A stretch of 64,000 nt of DNA, from contig OX463813.1 of NCBI GenBank assembly GCA_949825045.1, positions 27,758,001 to 27,822,000 of the forward strand. Direction: 5' to 3'. Each line of letters opens with the position of its first letter. Positions within the stretch are counted from its first letter, which is position 1. The notes under the pieces are model-generated. The model had not been told where the DNA came from. It saw only the letters and a list, made by a program, of their open reading frames with translations, and ran no database searches. A program made the position numbers and the translations under genes. Positions 1-12,132 of this stretch are shown here, one piece after another. The DNA comes from Argyresthia goedartella (taxonomy: Eukaryota; Arthropoda; Insecta; Lepidoptera; Argyresthiidae).

Positions 1-352
1 GACCCTATTACTAAGCCTCAGCTGTACATCCGTCCGTCCGTCCGTCTGTATCTCAGGAACCGTGATAGTTAGACAGTTGAAATTTTCACAGATGATGTAT
101 TTCTGTTGCCGCTATAACAACAAATACTAAAAAACAGAATAAAATAAATATTAAAGGAGGCTCCCATACAACAATTCTTTCAATACCACATACAAACTTA
201 TGAATGCACCTGGCTACGTACATGGAGTATGAAAGTAACTTTGTAAACATCATTTTGCTATTTAAAATCCAAGCTATTCACTCCACACCATCCCTACCAT
301 TGTACGGTGATACGGAACCCTTCGTGCGTGAGTTCGACTCGCACTTGACCGT
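1..352 (+). repeat. Dispersed repeat, family A, cut by window start
   Basis: This stretch aligns by eye, along nearly its whole length, with the reverse complement of 30357-30736 and in parts with 18697-18975 and 34318-34565. Shared landmarks are a run of tccg units near 30-47, the block ctgttgccgctataac, and the end block cggaacccttcgtgcg followed by gactcgcacttgaccg. No protein is encoded. It resembles a dispersed repeat I associate with lepidopteran genomes; whether it is a SINE or a DNA-element relic is not clear. Confidence 0.75.
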
Positions 353-454
353 TATTTTATTCATTATTTTCAACCACCTCACACCCCCCGACCTTTTGTA
401 GTTTATCGGATGAATAATTTTAAAAACAAATAACCCGACTGCATTTCTGATTTT

Positions 455-512
455 GCACCCGGATACGTACATTAAGTATGAAAGTAACCGCACCAAAAAC
501 TTTGTAACCATT
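455..512 (+). repeat. Second fragment of family A
   Basis: The bases cccggatacgtacattaagt and the following gtgaaagtaaccgcacc-like segment repeat the middle of family A (compare 210-245, and the reverse complement of 30478-30530). It is a short partial copy downstream of the first one, probably a separate insertion or a duplicated internal piece. Confidence 0.5.
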
Positions 513-595
513 ATAGGTCAGCCATTTTGAAAATTTTCTGAAAACTGAATGGACAAAACAAACTTATGACCTTCTCACAAAATTTCACGAGAATC

Positions 596-712
596 TTGGT
601 TTGCTGGAACAGATCTCTTATTAGAGATAAGCTGGCCTTTGTACACTAAATAGTGTAACATATAAATATATGTAACACTTGTTTTTTCATTTTTTGTGTG
701 CAATAAAGACAT
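596..712 (+). repeat. LINE 3' tail relic (gcgagcttatctct family, reversed)
   Basis: In reverse complement this reads tttattgcacacaaaaa followed by tacaaaggccagcttatctc and a short inverted agag element, then tgttccagcaaac. The same tail occurs at 20720-20780, 32700-32806, 38735-38820 and three times at 52164-52505. It is the 3' end of a 5'-truncated non-LTR retrotransposon, here in plus orientation. Confidence 0.55.
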
Positions 713-739
713 TTTAAAATTATGAGAATCGGATAAGAA

Positions 740-1785
740 ATGCGACATGTAGAGGAGAGCAGCCGGCAATCCGGTATACGGAAGCATTCTTGCCGAAGTC
801 AAACGGAGACGCTTCGCTCGCTTCACTCGCTCGGTCGATTAAGGCAACATAAATGTAGCCCTTTCGTATTAGTGAACCTTAAGTAACAATAGTGGCCTAA
901 ATCGGACGTGGAAATAAATACGGAAAAAGCACTCAAAAATACCGCAGGATTCTTTTTCCTCTTGAACCAACATTCAACATTCACCTTTACACCTATGATA
1001 TAAAATCGAAAGATGTCGCAGAGTCGCTGAACAAATGGCAAAATGTCGGTGATTCAGCGGTTTTTTGAACGCGGGGTATCACTCGAAATAAATCAGGATA
1101 TTTTCGAGTAAATATTATTTTTAGGGTAAAACCACGTTTTCTTTAAGGAAAGGTTATTTAAAAGCAAACGTTTTGTTATAATGGGAAAGGCACTAAAACG
1201 ATATCTAATATGTGAATTAAGATTACACGTAAGGAGCCAGAGATTGAAAAGAAATGAGAAAATAATAAATTAGAATTAGAAACCTAATCGCATTTTATGT
1301 AGGAGTAATGGAGGAACCTTAGAGTTGATGGGCAAAATGTTTTGTTAATCTGTGATAGGGCTTGCAAAACCGGTATTAACGTCCATACTGATGATTACTA
1401 AGAATATCTGTGATAATCTGTGAAGAAAGTGGTTAGAAAATGGTCGATCGTGCTAATGATCTCCACAGTTTCAACGTACATCAAGCCTTGTTTAATGAGC
1501 TGGGAAAACATAGGAATTTTGCGGATTACACACGTACTTAAGAAATAAAAAAATACGATGTGAGAAATGATAACGCTTTTCAGAACACATCTAAAAAAGA
1601 TATCCCTCCAAAAGGGATACGCGGCACGGTTAAAGGGGGCTCTATGGAAATGTGTTTAATATAAATTCTTATTTCAGCCAATAAATCACGTTGCAATGTT
1701 GGAAGCGGTAGAAAAAGGCGGCAACACATGAGCGGGAAAAAATACGGTTCGCTTGAAATTGCGTTTTGAAATTGGAAAACGACTT
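740..1785. other. No recognisable gene
   Basis: This is AT-rich DNA with short ORFs only. I see no domain, intron pattern or repeat pairing that I can support. Confidence 0.5.
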
Positions 1786-1789
1786 TGTA

Positions 1790-4437
1790 ATTTATTTATT
1801 TATTATCTTTGGTACACAAAACAGCATTGAAGATAATACACTAAAATATGACATGACAACGGGTGAAAGGCTGTCTTCAGAGCCAAAAATATGTGTACAC
1901 AGCATGTTATAAAAAAAGAGTATGTGCCTAATTAAAATTATGCATACAATAAATCAAAGAACACTAAAGAAGAAATTAACAATTTAAACAAAATTAAATT
2001 ACACATAAAACAGTTTCAACAAATTAACAATTTCAAAGTCATTTAGAAAAATCTGCAGAATTTTAACAATTTACAGAAAATAGAAAATAATTTACAGAAA
2101 ATATTATTTGAGGATATTACGCATTTTAAACTTAAAACAAGGCAACGAATCATGGTAGATATCAGGGACGTCGTCTTCGCTGGCAGAAAGCTCGTTAAAG
2201 TAGCGACACATACGAAGAGTAGGGTTGTTAGCGCTGATGTTGGATTTGCACGGCGGGATGAAGAAGGGACGTGGCTTTCTAACTAATCTGCTGGGTGCGC
2301 GGAAGTTAATGTCTGAGAGAATAGAAGTTGTAATGGTGCCGTTAATTATTTTGTGTAGGTGGATCAGGTCCTGAAGCCCGCGACGTGATTCAAGGGTTTC
2401 TATCGAGAATTGTTCACACCTACTTTCGTAAGACCTAAGTGAACGACGAAGCCCGAAACGCGCGCAAAGCATACGGAGAAAACGCTTTTGGACTGACTCA
2501 ACATGGTTGATATGGACTTTGTACATTGGCGACCATATGACAGACGCGTACTCCAACCTACAGCGGACAAGTGTATTATACAGTAAGATTATACTTGCTT
2601 GATTTTTAAACGACTTGGTGACCCGTAAGATAAAACCAAGAAGCTGGTTACATTTCTTGACGAGGGCGGAGCAATGCTGGTTGAAGCTTAGCTTCTCGTC
2701 AAATACAACTCCCAGATCAAGTGCTTCGGATTTTCTTTGCAATGCGACATCATCTAAGGTGTAATTAAATTGGACAGGGTTGTGGTTACGAGTCATTGTT
2801 ATCACAAAGCACTTGTCTGCAGCCAGAATCATGTGGTTGTCTTTACACCAATGTGACAGGTTACGCAGATCCTCCTGAAGGGCAGTGCAGTCGCGTTGCG
2901 TACGGATACGAGTAAGTATTTTGAGATCGTCGGCGTACAATAAGCATGGGCTTTTAAGTTTAGACACCAAATCGTTTATGAAAATGATGAAAAATAAAGG
3001 CCCTAATAGGTGTCCTTGAGGAATACCTGAAGAAATATCAGTTAGCCTCGACAAGTGTCCTTTCAGCGCTATGATCTGACTACGATTCCTAATGTAAGAT
3101 TCCACCCAACGAAGAAAATTACCGCGTACACCGTGTGAGGAAAGTTTGTTACAAAGGATGCGATGGTTAACTTTATCAAAGGCTTTCCGGAAGTCAGTAT
3201 AAATTGAATCTACTTGGCAGCGATCGTTAAAAGCCTGACAAATGTAGTTGGTATATTCAAGCAGATTGGACACTGTGGATTTACCCCTTACAAAACCGTG
3301 CTGCTCAGGTACAATTTGTGGATTGACGTGATTGTAAAGTGCGTCGAAGATGAAAGACTCGAACACCTTGGAAAGACACGACAATATGCTAATAGGCCGG
3401 TAATTGCCGCAGTTGTTAATATCTCCTGATTTGTGTATGGGCACAACGTACGCCAGTTTCCAACTTTTCGGATAGGTCCCCGTGCGGAATGACTTATTGA
3501 AGATCTGTGTGAGCGGAAGGGATAGAGCTGCGGCACAGTGTTTAATAAAGCAGGGGGCAATCCCATCGGGACCAGCGCCCTTGTTGACGTTTACACTGGC
3601 TAACTTCTTATAGACTGAGTTCTGAGGTATTTTCATATTAGCTAAGGTGTTATTGCATTCGCTGATGACACACTCACTCACATCATCACCGGTGTTGTCC
3701 TTCTCAAAGACTGATGCGAAGTAATCGGAGAATAAGTTACATATTTCTTGCCCACCACGAGCAGATTTTTCACCAAAATACATGGTCTCCGGAATCGAGT
3801 TATTAGCTCTTTTGGTCTTAACGAAAGTGAAAAATAATTTAGTCGTTTCACTAAGAGAGTCCTCAACGCTATTAAGGAAAGATTTGTAGCAGTCCTTGAT
3901 TATTTTTTTGGATCTAGTGCGTAGCATTTGGAACTCATCGTAGTCGCGGGGATTCTGATATTTTTTATAATGTCTGTGAACTTTATTTTTTTCCTCTATG
4001 CAAGCTTTTAAGGGTTCTGAAAACCAAAGGGGATGTCTATTGTCACCAACTCTTTTAAGCGGTGTGTTTTGTTTTATTATGTCATTCAAGGTAGAATAGA
4101 AAGCCTCCAGGTCCAGATTGACGTCAGCATTACCCAACAATACGGGCCAGTTAATTGAGTCTAGAGCTTGGATGCATTTAGCGAAGTCGCATTTGCGGTA
4201 ATTAAGAGTTTTTTTTTTGACTTTGCGATTAGCGGTCTGGGCACATCCAGCAGTTCGGCCACGATTGCCGGATGATGCCTGTCGGCTCGTGATATGGCAT
4301 CACAATCGGTCAGGGTTAGGTTTGGGTAATCCGTTAATATTAAATCCAAAATTCTGTTGTTAACGTTGCACACATGGTTGCACTGGCTTAAACTACCGAG
4401 TGCCATCAGATTGAGAAGCAGCTCGGATTTAGAGTCG
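1790..4437 (-). mobile_element. 5'-truncated non-LTR retrotransposon (Jockey/CR1 superfamily type)
   Basis: This is a LINE lying on the minus strand, with its 3' end at the left. It holds the end of an endonuclease domain, a complete reverse transcriptase domain, a C-terminal region and a 3' UTR of about 310 bases. The tail is made of aaat/ataa repeats (about 1790-1812) rather than plain poly-A. The 5' end stops inside the endonuclease, at about 4437, which is typical 5' truncation at insertion. No target-site duplication was found by eye. The clade is uncertain because only RT motifs were used. Confidence 0.8.
2104..4437 (-). pseudogene. LINE ORF2 fragment: endonuclease end plus reverse transcriptase, one frameshift
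   Basis: The reading frame from 4140 to 2104 is open for 678 codons. RT motifs in order: GAGPDGI (about residues 188-194), NYRPIS (246-251), YTDFRKAFD (314-322, first catalytic Asp), SGIPQG (371-376) and LYADDL (401-406, catalytic Asp pair). Upstream, 4161-4406 in another frame encodes endonuclease-like NRILDLILTDYP and a final DRHHPAI block. The two frames join across a run of ten T (4209-4218), so a single homopolymer slip separates them. ORF2 in this family makes the enzyme that nicks the target and copies the element RNA into it. This copy lacks the 5' half of the endonuclease and ORF1, so it cannot act alone. The long open RT frame suggests a fairly recent insertion. Confidence 0.85.
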
Positions 4438-4825
4438 CGTTTTTAATGTCATCGGTATGATGTAACCTCTTTTTAGGACATCTTTGACTGTTGGGCATAC
4501 TGTACAAGAGTTTCGTTTATCTTAGACTGTACCTATAGAAAAGTGGGAGCACAATAACAATAACATTTATCATACGTCGTGGCAGGGGCAGAGATCTGTG
4601 ACCAAGTTAAGAAAACCTGTTTAGGGGCGTTTAGTCGACAAATGCCTAATTCGCGAAATGACTACTCAGTCTATAAATTACCAATTCTTAAAATGACTAA
4701 ACCCTCATATAAATGCAACTACAACAACATGACAGTTGGTGGGTATCCGCGAGGTAGTCCACGAACAGCACCTGTCTGAATAGCACCTATGCGAATAGGA
4801 CCTAGCCTAGATAGATAGAATAGTA
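4438..4825. other. No recognisable gene
   Basis: Only a 66-codon ORF without any recognisable motif is present (4579-4779). Nothing else is seen. Confidence 0.4.
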
Positions 4826-4992
4826 GATTGTATCATAAGGGAGCAAAATTATATTTTTACGGCGAGGGCGCTTTTATGAATCCAGAACGAAGCGAGGGAT
4901 TTAAGAGTAGAACCCCGAGCGTAGCGAGGGATTCTTTAGTAGAATCCTGAACGCCAAAAATATATTTTGCGCCTGAGTGATACACTCTACTT
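4826..4992. repeat. Small inverted-repeat (hairpin) element
   Basis: The arm at about 4826-4860 (ends in aaaattatattttt) pairs with the arm at about 4957-4992 (begins aaaaatatattttgcgcc). Between them lie two imperfect copies of a cgaagcgaggga/cgtagcgaggga motif. It is probably a short MITE relic. Confidence 0.5.
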
Positions 4993-5719
4993 TTTATCAC
5001 CCTCTATGAGAAAATAAAAGGCGCCTCATATTTTATCGTGATATTATTGTTTAATAAAACATAGAGTAACAACTAAATTGAAATAAAATAGTATCTAATA
5101 ATAAAACAACTAAAAAATATATTTATACCTGAGACATTTTTGCAATTATGAAACTTTATTGTTACAGTTTTATTAGGAATACAGATTTGTTGCAGATTTC
5201 ATATTCTGCGTGTTTGAAATAATGTCCGAATCTGACTCATTTTGAGGAAAATGTGACGGTGAATCTCGTTGTTGTTTAGTTTTGGCTGAGTACTGGAAGT
5301 AGGCCAAAAACACAGATTCTGAAAAATTATTTAAAAACTTTCAGGAGTTAATTCTATTTCACTTGAATCATGAATTTCTAACAATCCGTGAAAATTAACG
5401 AAAACGCGGGCGGGCTGTACTTCGCGCGTTTTTAATAAGTTTTTTTTTTATTCAGCCGGCGGTGCGACGGTTGTCTTACCAGCCAGTCTTTATTCAAACA
5501 ATAAGTGCGTTCGATTTCTTTGGTTCTGAACACTAAGATGTTCCACATACAAAAAGTGCGCAGCAAAGATAATTGCGGCGCACTTATTAAGAGGATTAAA
5601 AACTCATTGCTGCCCGCTACAAGTTTCTTATAGAAAACACCACCTTTGGTTGCATTTAAAGGCGAACCAAGTCGTCCTTTTCGAATATATGGGATGAAAA
5701 ATTTACTTTTACATTTTTG
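4993..5719. other. No recognisable gene
   Basis: AT-rich DNA. I see no coding or repeat structure I can support. Confidence 0.4.
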
Positions 5720-6946
5720 TCCAAGAAGAGCAGCTACAACTTAGCAGCCTACCGGGATGTATACAGGACGTTATTAAATGAAAGATATCGATAAAAATCA
5801 TTAAAATGTTTATACACATACTTAACTTACGTAGGTATATATGAAATCTGTCTAGGCGAAATCTGTGTTTATAAATGAAAAATAATGAAGATCACTATGA
5901 CAATAATTATTAATCTTACCAAATAATACTATAATTTTCAATTTCAATATTTTTATTTATAATGATTTTCGCAAAAATAAAAATAAATATGTACATAAAT
6001 ATGTATTCGATCTACAGTAAAGAAATATAAAAAATTCAAATATCAAAAGAAAAAAAAAGATAAAATTATACCTTTTTTTTCCTTGTTAAAACTATTATAG
6101 TTTGAAATATATTTTTATGATATCTTGTACCGTTTTATTATTATAAAGTAATGTATTATGTTATTAGATGTAGTAAGATTTAATTATGCAGATTTTGCAA
6201 TAAAAGTGATAAGTTGAGACTGATTATGGAAAATCAGAATATTATTTGGTAAGATTAAAAATTATTGTCATAGTGAGTTTTATTATTTTTCATTTTTAAA
6301 TTTCGCATAGACAGATTTTGTATGTTCAATAGTTCCTTTATTCATAATTGTCAATTACTCGTCAACTAAGTATAACAAATGAATTAAATTGTTAAATTAA
6401 AATAAAAAATATTAAATAGTACATTGAATAAGTAGGTAAGTAAGTACCTACATAATCTTAAAATATGAGGATATGTGGCTGCGTGAACATGGCACCCGAC
6501 ATTGAAAAAAAAAATTTTTTTTTGTTGCGTTTTTCGAAAGATAAATATAAAGTCGAGAAAAACTTATTTGGGAGTATTTTCACTAAATAATTCTCGTTTA
6601 AAGGAATGTACGATTACTACAAACGGTAGCCTTACTAAGGAAGGTTCGTAGAGGCTTGTAGTAAAAGATTTTTTGATAGTAGATATAAAATATATACTGG
6701 ATGTGATAAAGTAAAAAAAACTGTTTGATCGTATTTTTTACTGAATAATTCTCGTTCAAACAGCCAGGCTATGTATGCGAAGTTCACACAGCCAGGCTAT
6801 GTACGTAAGTATTACACAAATTTAAGTATATATCCTAATATTAATAAACATTCTACTGTTTTTTACCCATATCTTTAATTTAATAACGTCCTGTATACAT
6901 CCCAGCATCAAAGTAGGCTGCTAAGTCGTAGGTGCTCTTCGTGGAC
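5720..6946. mobile_element. Inverted-repeat DNA element, non-coding (about 1.2 kb)
   Basis: The left end (about 5720-5795, containing gggatgtatacaggacgtta) is the inverted match of the right end (about 6866-6946, containing taacgtcctgtatacatccc). The right arm has a short 9-base insertion. Inside, 5845-5930 and 6240-6325 form a second inverted pair sharing aaaaataatg and attgtcatagtga blocks. A 17-base unit, cacagccaggctatgta, is repeated at about 6763-6802. There is no transposase, so this is a non-autonomous element. The superfamily is not determined. Confidence 0.65.
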
Positions 6947-7574
6947 CTCGTTTACGCTTTATGGAAGAAAACAAGTGTTGTAGTCACAGTTGGCTTATAC
7001 ATTCGTTATGATTATTCGAATAATACCCATTCGTATATTAATTATTCCGCGATCGATCGATTAATCGACGCGCCTACCTATTTTTACCCACGACGGAACG
7101 GAGATGGTATATGCGTTTGGGGTGAGAGGATGTTTGTGCAAACCATTGCTGCAATTTTTCTCAAATACTACTAGTTCTCGAATTGAATCGATATGTCTTC
7201 AATTTTACTGAACGATTTTTACAACAATAGGAGTATATAGCAACTTTAAAGTAAAATAGGGCAAATACAAATGTCATGTTGGTCTAGTTGTATAAAGTCT
7301 GAGTTTAATTCGCGACATGTCCTATTCGATAAAGGACCAATTATTAGATTGAATAATTCGTAAAATGTCCATTTATAAAATGACCAACATACTTCAATTC
7401 TTATCTAATTTGAAAGACAGAATTTTATATTAAAAGCGCCAGTAACTTGATGTTTAGGAAAGCGCTTTTACGAATTAGTCATCATAAGAATTGGTCCTAC
7501 ATCGAAAACACGAATTAGACTTTTTAAGAATTGGTCCTATAGCGAATTCATTCGCTTCGTATTCCAGCAAAAAT
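6947..7574. other. No recognisable gene
   Basis: AT-rich. The phrase agaattggtcct occurs twice (about 7488 and 7530), in a local direct repeat of roughly 40 bases. No coding evidence. Confidence 0.4.
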
Positions 7575-7893
7575 GTCTGGAGGCTGGTCCAAGGACCAAT
7601 AACGACATGACATATTATGTCATTAGAAAGGTATTTCAATATACTACAATAGTTATTATGGGGGCTCATTTCAAATCACTGTGGGAAAAAGTGATAAACA
7701 CGTTGTAACTTTCACAATAACGTCATAAAATACGAAATAATATTTTTTTTCATATGAAAATAAGTTTTTTGTATCGCCATAACTTTTTTCACACAGTGAT
7801 TTGAAATGAGCTCCCATATTAATTATTTTAGTATATAGAAATACCTTTCTTATGATATATGTAAAGTCGTTATTGGTATCAAGGACCATTTTG
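7575..7893. repeat. Fold-back element with arms of about 110 bases
   Basis: The left arm (about 7575-7691, ending ggctcatttcaaatcactgt) pairs with the right arm (about 7785-7893, beginning acagtgatttgaaatgagct). The pairing continues outward through aatacctttct and cgttattggt. About 95 bases separate the arms. No ORF with a recognisable domain is present. This is a MITE or fold-back transposon. Confidence 0.7.
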
Positions 7894-10215
7894 TCCGGTC
7901 CTCCTTTGTCGACTGAAAGTTTAAGAGCGCCGCGCCGCCGTGACACGCGAGAGCCTAGCAGGCCGTAGTTGTCCTATGCTTTACCTATCGTATGTGGCTT
8001 ACATCAACTACAACTTTAATGATATTTGTCACTTATCAGTTAGTATATGTATTAAAAATAAAATAAAAACAAAAAAGAAACAACTACGCGAATAAACCAC
8101 CCCGGGACATTGCAATACAACTGCATTGTATTTACTTACTCGTATCTTAGTATTTACAATCAGAAAACAAAAACAAAAACTACATATATATACACAATAT
8201 ATCAGGTTTTAGTGAAAGTTACGCAGTTTTACTGAACAATCACAACTAGACAGAAAATCACAAGGATATCTCTAAAAGACCTTTTGGCACACGTTCAGAA
8301 ACTGCTTCAAACGGCTTTTCTGCGCAATAAATAAAAAGGTACGTGTAAAATGGTTTATTATATAGTGTCCACTTCGTATTTCAGAACGTAAGCAGGTGTT
8401 ACAAGCTGAGCAAATATACTGGAAAGTATATTTTTAAATAAATTAAGTTTGGTACTCCGCCATCTTCCGCAATTGGCAACTCACTCGTAGTTAATTGTTA
8501 GAAGGAACGAAGTTCGCGGAGTCACCAAGTGTTGTGCAATAAGCATTCAAGAACACAGACGTAGGTTAAGGGGATACCTCTTTCTTGCAAAGGTCCCTGT
8601 TAATCCAGGCGGAAAAAACCGCATTGTGGGAGGGGCGGAATCGGGGAAAATGACAAAAAGTCGGTAGCTATGGAAATTTCCAGAACAGCTAATTTAGGTA
8701 TTGCCAAAATCCATTGAAATAAATATTTGTGAAGTCTTCACGCTATTCCAATTTATCAGAATAAAATAATCTACGTAGCAAAATTCCTCCGATCGCGTTT
8801 CTGATGATAGTACAAAATCTAGAAAAAGGAACCAAAATTGTTATACTTATTTACTTATTTATTTAACTTGGGACTTCTTTTGAACAGCAGATAAATATCT
8901 TCAAAAAGTGACGATTTTGTCTATATATCACCTAAGGCTTTCCCTTACGTTGTGGCACAGGCACACTGTATGATTCATTTAGGATCAGAAGATCCTCGAA
9001 GCAAAACATCTTTTGCTTTTGCATCTTTTAAATCAGTTAGTCAGATGTCTTCCTTTGAACCAACTGGCCCACAACGTAAAAACCGTCAATTCATAAGGTC
9101 CCTGGAGCAAATGAATCAAAATTATTTCAGTTAAGAACTAAACCCAGATTTAGGTCACACGTGGACCACAAGCATAAGATATCGCGGCACGGTGTCATCT
9201 CCACACAATGGCTGAGTGAGTTAAAGCCTGACTTGGTTTGATAAAATCAGGGTTGGTTGTTGAAAAAGATAACCGATAATTTAAATCATGCTTGATAAAG
9301 ATTTAAATGTAATTATAAAATTAAACAAAAAGGAGTTTAGTACAAAATATGCTGTGGAGATAAACTACGATAATATGGCACGCAAATGACAATACAAATG
9401 GCTTTTATAAATAATGACACAAGGCTAATTTCCTATATTACAGGCCCGCGCCATGCTACCGTATTTTATCTCTACCTCTGTATAGGTATTTGTGCTCAAA
9501 TAAGTCCTTATTTTTATTTCTGATCTTTGTGACCCTTGATTTTATGCTTTTTGGACAATTCACAGTGTAATATTAACACACACTCTGTATAAAGCTACCT
9601 ACAGTATTCCCATTTCAATATGTCGCATATCCCCTCTTTGCTAACCAGCACACCTGGTTACTATATAACTTGCCGCCGAAAAAGCTGCTTTGTAGATGGC
9701 CTACCGGTCTGGAATAAAGATCATACAAATGCGATCCAACCTCAACCACCTCTACCTTTTTTGCTATCAAGCCTATCTCATTTTCGAGGAGCTTGCAGCA
9801 AAGCCGTACTTCGCAGATGTGGACATATCGGTCTGCCTGATGGTTGCCTGATGGGCAAGCCCTTTGATTTCAGACGTTACTCCCGTTCAGTGCAAGTTAA
9901 GGGAAAGCGGGAGTTTCATGAGGTTTCAAGATTTATTTGTAGGGCTCAAGGGAGACGCGCGAAAATTGGAAGTTAGGTATGTGTGAGAAATATTTTTTTA
10001 ACGTTTACAAAAACCATAACTTCAGGCGGATGTGACGACACGACACACATAAAGAGCTAGTCCGGCTTTCCCATTTCGATATAGAACCTGTACAAATAGG
10101 TTCCGCCGCTGACTTTTAAAGCTAGTCACGTAAGGGTCAAAAGAGGAAGCAATCACGGTCGATTTGACCCTACGTGACCTCACCCTGGAAGGTCACGTTA
10201 TATTTTATAGGGAAC
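7894..10215. other. No recognisable gene; small hairpin at 10126-10177
   Basis: ORFs of 60-118 codons exist (for example 9620-9976), but none shows a domain I recognise. A short inverted pair, tcacgtaagggtcaaa (10126-10141) and tttgaccctacgtga (10163-10177), lies just before the I-type LINE. Confidence 0.4.
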
Positions 10216-10229
10216 AACCTTTAAACCAT
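10216..10229 (+). repeat. Left target-site duplication of the I-type LINE
   Basis: The 14 bases aacctttaaaccat occur here and again at 16038-16051, immediately outside the LINE. The A-rich 3' tail makes the exact left edge of the second copy uncertain by one or two bases. Confidence 0.8.
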
Positions 10230-10409
10230 CAGTTTGCGTTTACCTGCCACCGACGCAGGACGGTTCGCACGCGCCAGTGAACTATCTTTTCACGAGTGTG
10301 ATATCTACCCTCTTTGTTTAAAGTGTCCAATGATGGAATCGTACTTTTTGTTCCTACATTAAGTGGCAATATTGCAATCTTGTGTAGCGTTTCTGACTAC
10401 AGGAACAGA

Positions 10410-11564
10410 ATGAACTCCCAAACGTTAACCAATAACCCTAGTTATGCTACTGTGACACAAAACACAATGTTCCCTAAAAAAGACCAGGCAATTATTATCG
10501 ACGCATTAGAAAATGTGCAAATCAAAGATTATGCCCAAGCTTTAGGAAGAATAATCGAATCATCCCAAATTCGCTTTTTGTCCAGAATATCAAACAATAG
10601 AATTCGTATCTACGTTTCCTCGAAGTTAATCGCCGATGACATAATTGACAACAAAAAATATGTCATAATACTAAACCAAAAACTACCCATTCGACCGTTG
10701 ATCAGTAGAAACAAACGCATAATTATATCTAATGTGTGCCCCATTATACCGCACACCGAAATAGAAAAGAAACTCCACGATATGCATATTACGCCGATAT
10801 CACCTATCTCTTTTTTACGTGCTGGTGTCAATGAAACGGGCTACAACCACATTCTCAGCTTCCGACGATAAGTTTACGTGACTCCTGAGGATTTCACCCG
10901 AATTCCAGAAAAAATCTCTATCGACTTTGAAGAAACGAATTACTGGATCTACTTTTCATCGGATACAATGACTTGTTTTGTGTGCAAAAAAGACGGTCAC
11001 GTTGCTTCTAAATGCCCAAACAACTACGTCGAGATGAATGCTTTCAACGACCAAACACCACAGGATGCTACTGCTACGGAGACACAAAATTTCAAACGCC
11101 CACATCCACCCACTGAATCTACGACTACTTCCGACTTTATGGAGTCCGAAACAGCCAAAGACAAAATACCCAGCAACGTGGACATCGACGAAGACTTTGA
11201 GAGCTCCTCCCAGTCTAGCTCAGATGAAGTTTACAAATCTAAGAGTGGAAAGAAACTTAAAAGAACACCTCACAGTGATCTGGATTCAACCGATTGGGAC
11301 CACTTGGAAAGCTATGTAACCAACTCTCGTAAAACTTACCCATTGTCTACAAAAGAAGTTAAAGAATACCTCAAACATACTTATGGAGTTAAAAATATAT
11401 CAGACATCACTTACAGTTATACAAAAGAAATTGATGCTTTGATTGAAATGTTCACTGACTTGATACCTAGCATTCCATGTCGCAGTGTTAAGAACAGACT
11501 CTCACGTCTCGTAAGTAAACTCAAAGTGCTATCTCGCAAAGAAAACCACCAACCAAATAAGTAA
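10410..11564 (+). pseudogene. I-type LINE ORF1 (zinc-knuckle RNA-binding protein), one nonsense codon
   Basis: ORF1 products of this class bind element RNA and form the ribonucleoprotein that returns to the nucleus. The frame is open from an upstream ATG at 10314, but the ATG at 10410 looks the more natural start because the hydrophobic 32-residue lead is atypical. A single TAA at 10869-10871 interrupts the frame, which then continues unchanged to 11564. After the stop comes a zinc knuckle of the form CX2CX4HX4C (CFVCKKDGHVASKC, about 10975-11016). A serine- and acid-rich segment and a lysine-rich C-terminus follow. Only one knuckle is visible; related ORF1s can have two or three. Confidence 0.8.
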
Positions 11565-11645
11565 GTTACTTTTAGGTTAGTAGACAAGCCCCCCCTCCCC
11601 CCCCTTTTTTTTATTATATATTTAGTTTTTTTTTTATTGCATTCA

Positions 11646-12132
11646 TGAGAAATTTCAAGTTCAACATTATTCAATGGAACCGTCAAAGCCTAATACCAAA
11701 ATTAAGCGAGTTGGACTCATATTTACATAATGAAAAAGTTCATATATGTTTTCTGTCTGAAACTTGGCTAGAATGCAAAAATTTTATTAATTTATCAGGT
11801 ATTAAATCATAGGTGTCTACTCTCCCTCAAACATAGCAGTAAGCGTTAGAGACTACCAAGAACTTTTCAGCCACTTTTCTGAGAAAACTCTAATCGTCGG
11901 AGACTTCAACGCTCATCACACGGCTTGGTCATATACAACTGACACACGGGGTAGACTCTTATCAGATACTATCTTAGAACATAATTACGTCTTTCTTAAC
12001 AATGGAGATTTTACCCGCTGTGCTCAGCTCAATGGTTATATAATATGTACCTCCCCTGATATCTCCTTTTGTAGTGATGATCTTGCATTCGATTTTGACT
12101 GGAACGTTACTAACGAATCTTTTGGCAGCGAC
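11646..12132 (+). pseudogene. I-type LINE ORF2, endonuclease domain, internally deleted
   Basis: An apurinic-type endonuclease starts 81 bases after ORF1, with NIIQWNRQS and CFLSETWL near the N-terminus. After SGIKS there is a stop at about 11811, and the sequence jumps to VYSPSN, so the centre of the domain appears to be deleted. Late motifs survive: IVGDFNAHH (about 11898-11925) and GSDH at the end (about 12124-12135). The final catalytic His codon region is exactly where the next LINE inserted. The endonuclease would have nicked genomic DNA to prime reverse transcription; it cannot work here. Confidence 0.75.

Noticed and set aside
9620..9976. 118-codon ORF
   Set aside because: No recognisable domain, no splice or repeat support; kept only as a remark.
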